Source: Anaerolineales bacterium (GTDB taxonomy: Bacteria; Chloroflexota; Anaerolineae; Anaerolineales; Villigracilaceae). From it: 63,407 bases of DNA. The position numbers and the translations under genes are program-made. The notes beneath the pieces are model-generated. The model was not told the origin of the DNA. It made no database searches and was given only the letters and a program-made list of their open reading frames with translations. Positions 61,059-63,407 of this stretch are shown here, one piece after another (positions within the stretch are counted from its first letter, which is position 1; every line of letters starts with the position of its first letter). The stretch spans positions 1 to 63,407 of the forward strand of contig JAJTXU010000002.1 in assembly GCA_021462845.1 (NCBI GenBank). Direction: 5' to 3'.

Positions 61059-62331
61059 CGTCGCCTCCAGAGGTTGCGCCGGCGGCGACCCGATCATTTT
61101 TGGAAACCCGATTCTGCCCCCAAGTGCGGCTGGGTTCAAAGACCGCCTTGTGTGCCTCGTGTCCCTGAATGGAGTTGTGAATCTCGAACCACTCTGAAAC
61201 GCCAAAGGCGATGCCATCCGAATCGTCCGCGTTCATGATCCAGGTTTCTACATAATACATACTGCCGAATAACTGCGACGGCTCGAGTTTAAGGAAATAT
61301 TCCCCCTCGCCTTTTTCGATGGACATGGGGAATTGGTCGAGATGCGTGCGGATGTTGCAACACAAGAGTCCGTCGGAACGGTGGATCAAAATGATGGCAT
61401 TCGATTTTCCGAAATCTTTATAGGCCGTGTATTTCACGCGGATCACCAGGGGCTGGTTTGTATGCGCTTCACGAACGATGTTCCCATCCACGTCGAGCAC
61501 GTCCACATGAGTAACTTCAATGCCCGCGTTGGCATCGTCCATTCCCCCATCGAGTCGGTTCATTTTTTCGATGCGCTTTTTCTCAAGCACGCGATTGTAC
61601 ATGTCGATGATTTCGGCGCTCGTCCCGGAAGCCTGGAGTTGTCCGTGTTCAATGTATAACGCGCGCTCGCACAACGCCCTAACCAAACCCATGTCATGGG
61701 AGACAAAGATGAGGCTGGTCCCGTTGCGCAACAAGGATTTGATGCGCTCGATACATTTTTGACGAAAGGAGGCATCGCCCACTGCCAGCACTTCATCGAC
61801 CAACAGGATCTGGGGTTCGATACAAGACGCGACCGCGAACCCCAGGCGCACTGCCATGCCGGAGGAATAGCGTTTTACCGGTGTGTCGATGAATTCTTCG
61901 ATCTCCGAGAAAGCGACGATCTCATCGTATTTTTTGTGAATCTCCTTATACGTCAGCCCCAGGATCGTCCCGTTGAGGTAGATATTTTCGCGACCGGTCA
62001 AGTCGGGGTGAAAACCAGCCCCCAACTCGATCAACGCCGAGAGTTGACCGTTCACCTCCACCGTGCCAGTGGTTGGGTTCGTGATCTTCGCCAGCAATTT
62101 CAAGATGGTCGATTTCCCCGCGCCGTTTGGACCGACGAGGGCAAGCGATTGTCCCGGTTCCATGCTAAAGCTCACATCCTGTAAAGCCCAATGGATTTTC
62201 TTATCCGCCGTACTTCCCTGTTTCCCCAACGACGACCGGACCATCTGCGAAAGAATCGACGGGAGGCTGGTGCGCGTTAGACCGAGGTTATATCGTTTTG
62301 AAACATTGGCAAATCGAATTACGGGTGTCAT
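61051..62331 (-). CDS. wzt: Polysaccharide ABC exporter ATPase with Wzt C-terminal domain
   Basis: About 426 residues. Walker A LALVGPNGAGKST, signature VKRYSSGM, Walker B ILLVDEVLAVGD and switch His in IFVSHD are complete. The last about 170 residues (VLDVDGNIVREAHTNQPLVI, then VKYTAYKDFG) form the Wzt_C beta-sandwich that recognises a finished, end-modified glycan. This implies export of a completed chain, with length set by a cap. The ATG at 62331 has GGAG at a good distance; a TTG five codons upstream is less likely. Confidence 0.88.
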   Translation of the reverse strand: MTPVIRFANVSKRYNLGLTRTSLPSILSQMVRSSLGKQGSTADKKIHWALQDVSFSMEPGQSLALVGPNGAGKSTILKLLAKITNPTTGTVEVNGQLSALIELGAGFHPDLTGRENIYLNGTILGLTYKEIHKKYDEIVAFSEIEEFIDTPVKRYSSGMAVRLGFAVASCIEPQILLVDEVLAVGDASFRQKCIERIKSLLRNGTSLIFVSHDMGLVRALCERALYIEHGQLQASGTSAEIIDMYNRVLEKKRIEKMNRLDGGMDDANAGIEVTHVDVLDVDGNIVREAHTNQPLVIRVKYTAYKDFGKSNAIILIHRSDGLLCCNIRTHLDQFPMSIEKGEGEYFLKLEPSQLFGSMYYVETWIMNADDSDGIAFGVSEWFEIHNSIQGHEAHKAVFEPSRTWGQNRVSKNDRVAAGATSGGDDA

Positions 62332-62386
62332 TGCAACACTCCGCAAAACACTTTTTCAATTGTCATGGAATAGACCATACCCATTT

Positions 62387-63407
62387 TTAAGGACGACCTT
62401 TTTGATATTTGTTATAAAGTACAAGCAAAACGATCAAGATTACCACGGTGGGGAGTACGCCCGATGCAATTGCCACGGCGGGGTTGCTGTTCGTGCCGAA
62501 GATTGGACGATCGAGCAACCCTTCGGGGATGGGGGTAAGCGTGGGAGTGGGAGTACCCGCAAAGGAATCTGTGATCGCTGTCGCGGTCTCGACCGGAGTC
62601 GGGTAGACTTCCGACGGTAGTTTCATCTCTTCATCCAATGTCTTGTAGGTGAACCAGATGCCATGCGGCGGTCCGCCGGGATCCACCCTCCAAACAGCAA
62701 AAAGAACATTGCCTTGAACCACAACCGATCTCACATCATGCGCCGGGTAATCTGTGATAAACCGTTCAGGGCTCGACCAGAGGCCGTCTTTAAATTCACT
62801 GTGCCAGATACCGCCGATCACCCGTTCTTCGCCGTTCTCAACCACTTGAATACGTTGAATGAATAAGGCGTGAGGAATATTGTCGCCATCCAGCGCCATG
62901 GTATTTTCACCGCTCCTACCCTGATGCCTGTTGAAAGGAATGAATGGGGGCGTCCATGTATCGCCGTTATCATTCGATATGCTCACCATCTGCATGGGGC
63001 GTCCCTGCAGCACGGGACCGTTCGGAAATGGGTTGCCATTGTTGTAAAGCACAATCACCTGCTTGCCAGTGTCTACCAACGAGGGATACGAGGGACCGAA
63101 GGAACCCACACCGTCATCTGCTCTTTGATTCAATGTGGTCGGCTGGTTCCAACGGTGTTCGCTCAGATCGTAACGCGCATAGTGAAGCGAAACATCCGCA
63201 CCCAAATTTGTCACCACGTTCCAAACTGCATGGATCGTATTATCCTGCCCGGGGAATATCCGCAAACTGAATGGGACATTGCGCGAATCGCGAGTTAAGA
63301 AGACCGTTTCCGGGTCGGACCAGGTTGAGCCCGAATCGGTGGAGTACACAGAGTAGACCCCTCCGCCCGCGATATTTCCTGAATAGATCACCACCAGGTT
63401 GCCCTGA
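62387..63407 (-). CDS. Surface BNR/sialidase-like protein, N-terminus beyond the window
   Basis: The frame is still open at the window edge, so the 5' end is missing. Two Asp-box motifs (STDSGSTWSD and SNDNGDTWTP) of the SxDxGxTW type mark a sialidase-type beta-propeller. A short Thr/Pro stretch and a C-terminal membrane segment (AVAIASGVLPTVVILIVLLV) with a basic tail (YNKYQKGRP) anchor it in the membrane. The catalytic Arg triad of sialidases is not recognisable in this part, so it may be a binding propeller. It lies 55 bases upstream of wzt. Confidence 0.7.
   Translation of the reverse strand, partial: QGNLVVIYSGNIAGGGVYSVYSTDSGSTWSDPETVFLTRDSRNVPFSLRIFPGQDNTIHAVWNVVTNLGADVSLHYARYDLSEHRWNQPTTLNQRADDGVGSFGPSYPSLVDTGKQVIVLYNNGNPFPNGPVLQGRPMQMVSISNDNGDTWTPPFIPFNRHQGRSGENTMALDGDNIPHALFIQRIQVVENGEERVIGGIWHSEFKDGLWSSPERFITDYPAHDVRSVVVQGNVLFAVWRVDPGGPPHGIWFTYKTLDEEMKLPSEVYPTPVETATAITDSFAGTPTPTLTPIPEGLLDRPIFGTNSNPAVAIASGVLPTVVILIVLLVLYNKYQKGRP

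Noticed and set aside
1-63407. CRISPR arrays, tRNA or rRNA genes, prophage or transposase genes
   Set aside because: I looked for regular direct repeats with spacers, cloverleaf-like segments and recognisable mobile-element proteins and found none that I could support.

Overview
The window reads as a chromosomal piece of a Chloroflexota bacterium, most likely class Anaerolineae. The evidence is Thr-Pro-rich linkers in exported proteins (TPTPT/TNTPT runs), a lipoprotein family with a CxLPCxWGI motif, exported bactofilin-like and AlkP-superfamily proteins of the kind common there, and no outer-membrane export genes. This is inference from gene style; there is no rRNA marker. Every gene I accept lies on the minus strand, so transcription runs from high to low coordinates. 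I saw no tRNA, rRNA, CRISPR array, transposase or phage gene.

Region 1 (about 62.3 to 17.4 kb) is a very large surface-polysaccharide locus. In transcription order it holds: a partial surface BNR/sialidase-like protein at the right edge; a Wzt/Wzm ABC exporter; GT2 and GT4 glycosyltransferases; an asparagine-synthase-like protein split by an apparent frameshift; an ATP-grasp ligase; two hexapeptide acyltransferases; more glycosyltransferases; a beta-helix surface protein; an O-antigen ligase/polymerase-like protein; a sugar nucleotidyltransferase; WecB; an FAD oxidoreductase; a sulfotransferase; four alkaline-phosphatase-superfamily proteins (two with an LtaS-like five-helix N-terminus); a Tat-exported deacetylase-like protein; GT39-type membrane transferases; and a Wzz/BY-kinase fusion closed by a terminator. 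Many neighbours overlap by 1-8 bases, which suggests translational coupling.

Region 2 (17.3 to 14.0 kb) is a small regulatory and envelope group: ECF sigma factor, zinc-finger anti-sigma factor, exported bactofilin-like membrane protein, a strong terminator, and a C45-family acyltransferase/peptidase.

Region 3 (13.9 to 0.2 kb) is the most interesting part and is visibly AT-richer than the rest. A giant exported Rhs/YD-repeat gene with its own promoter and Shine-Dalgarno site ends in a cell-wall-hydrolase-like tip and is followed by a lipoprotein gene. Behind it stand two more promoterless Rhs C-terminal cassettes, each with a HExxH metallopeptidase tip and its own lipoprotein gene, and then a decayed fourth cassette. 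All cassettes share the same about 140-residue Rhs-core segment. The three intact ones then share a basic-hydrophobic-(V/L)(V/A)AC segment that looks like a lipoprotein signal. This resembles an orphan-tip toxin/immunity array, rebuilt for surface-acting effectors and lipoprotein partners. The lead Rhs gene itself carries two in-frame TAG codons and one frame slip in a T8 tract, so it is silenced, phase-variable, or affected by sequencing errors.
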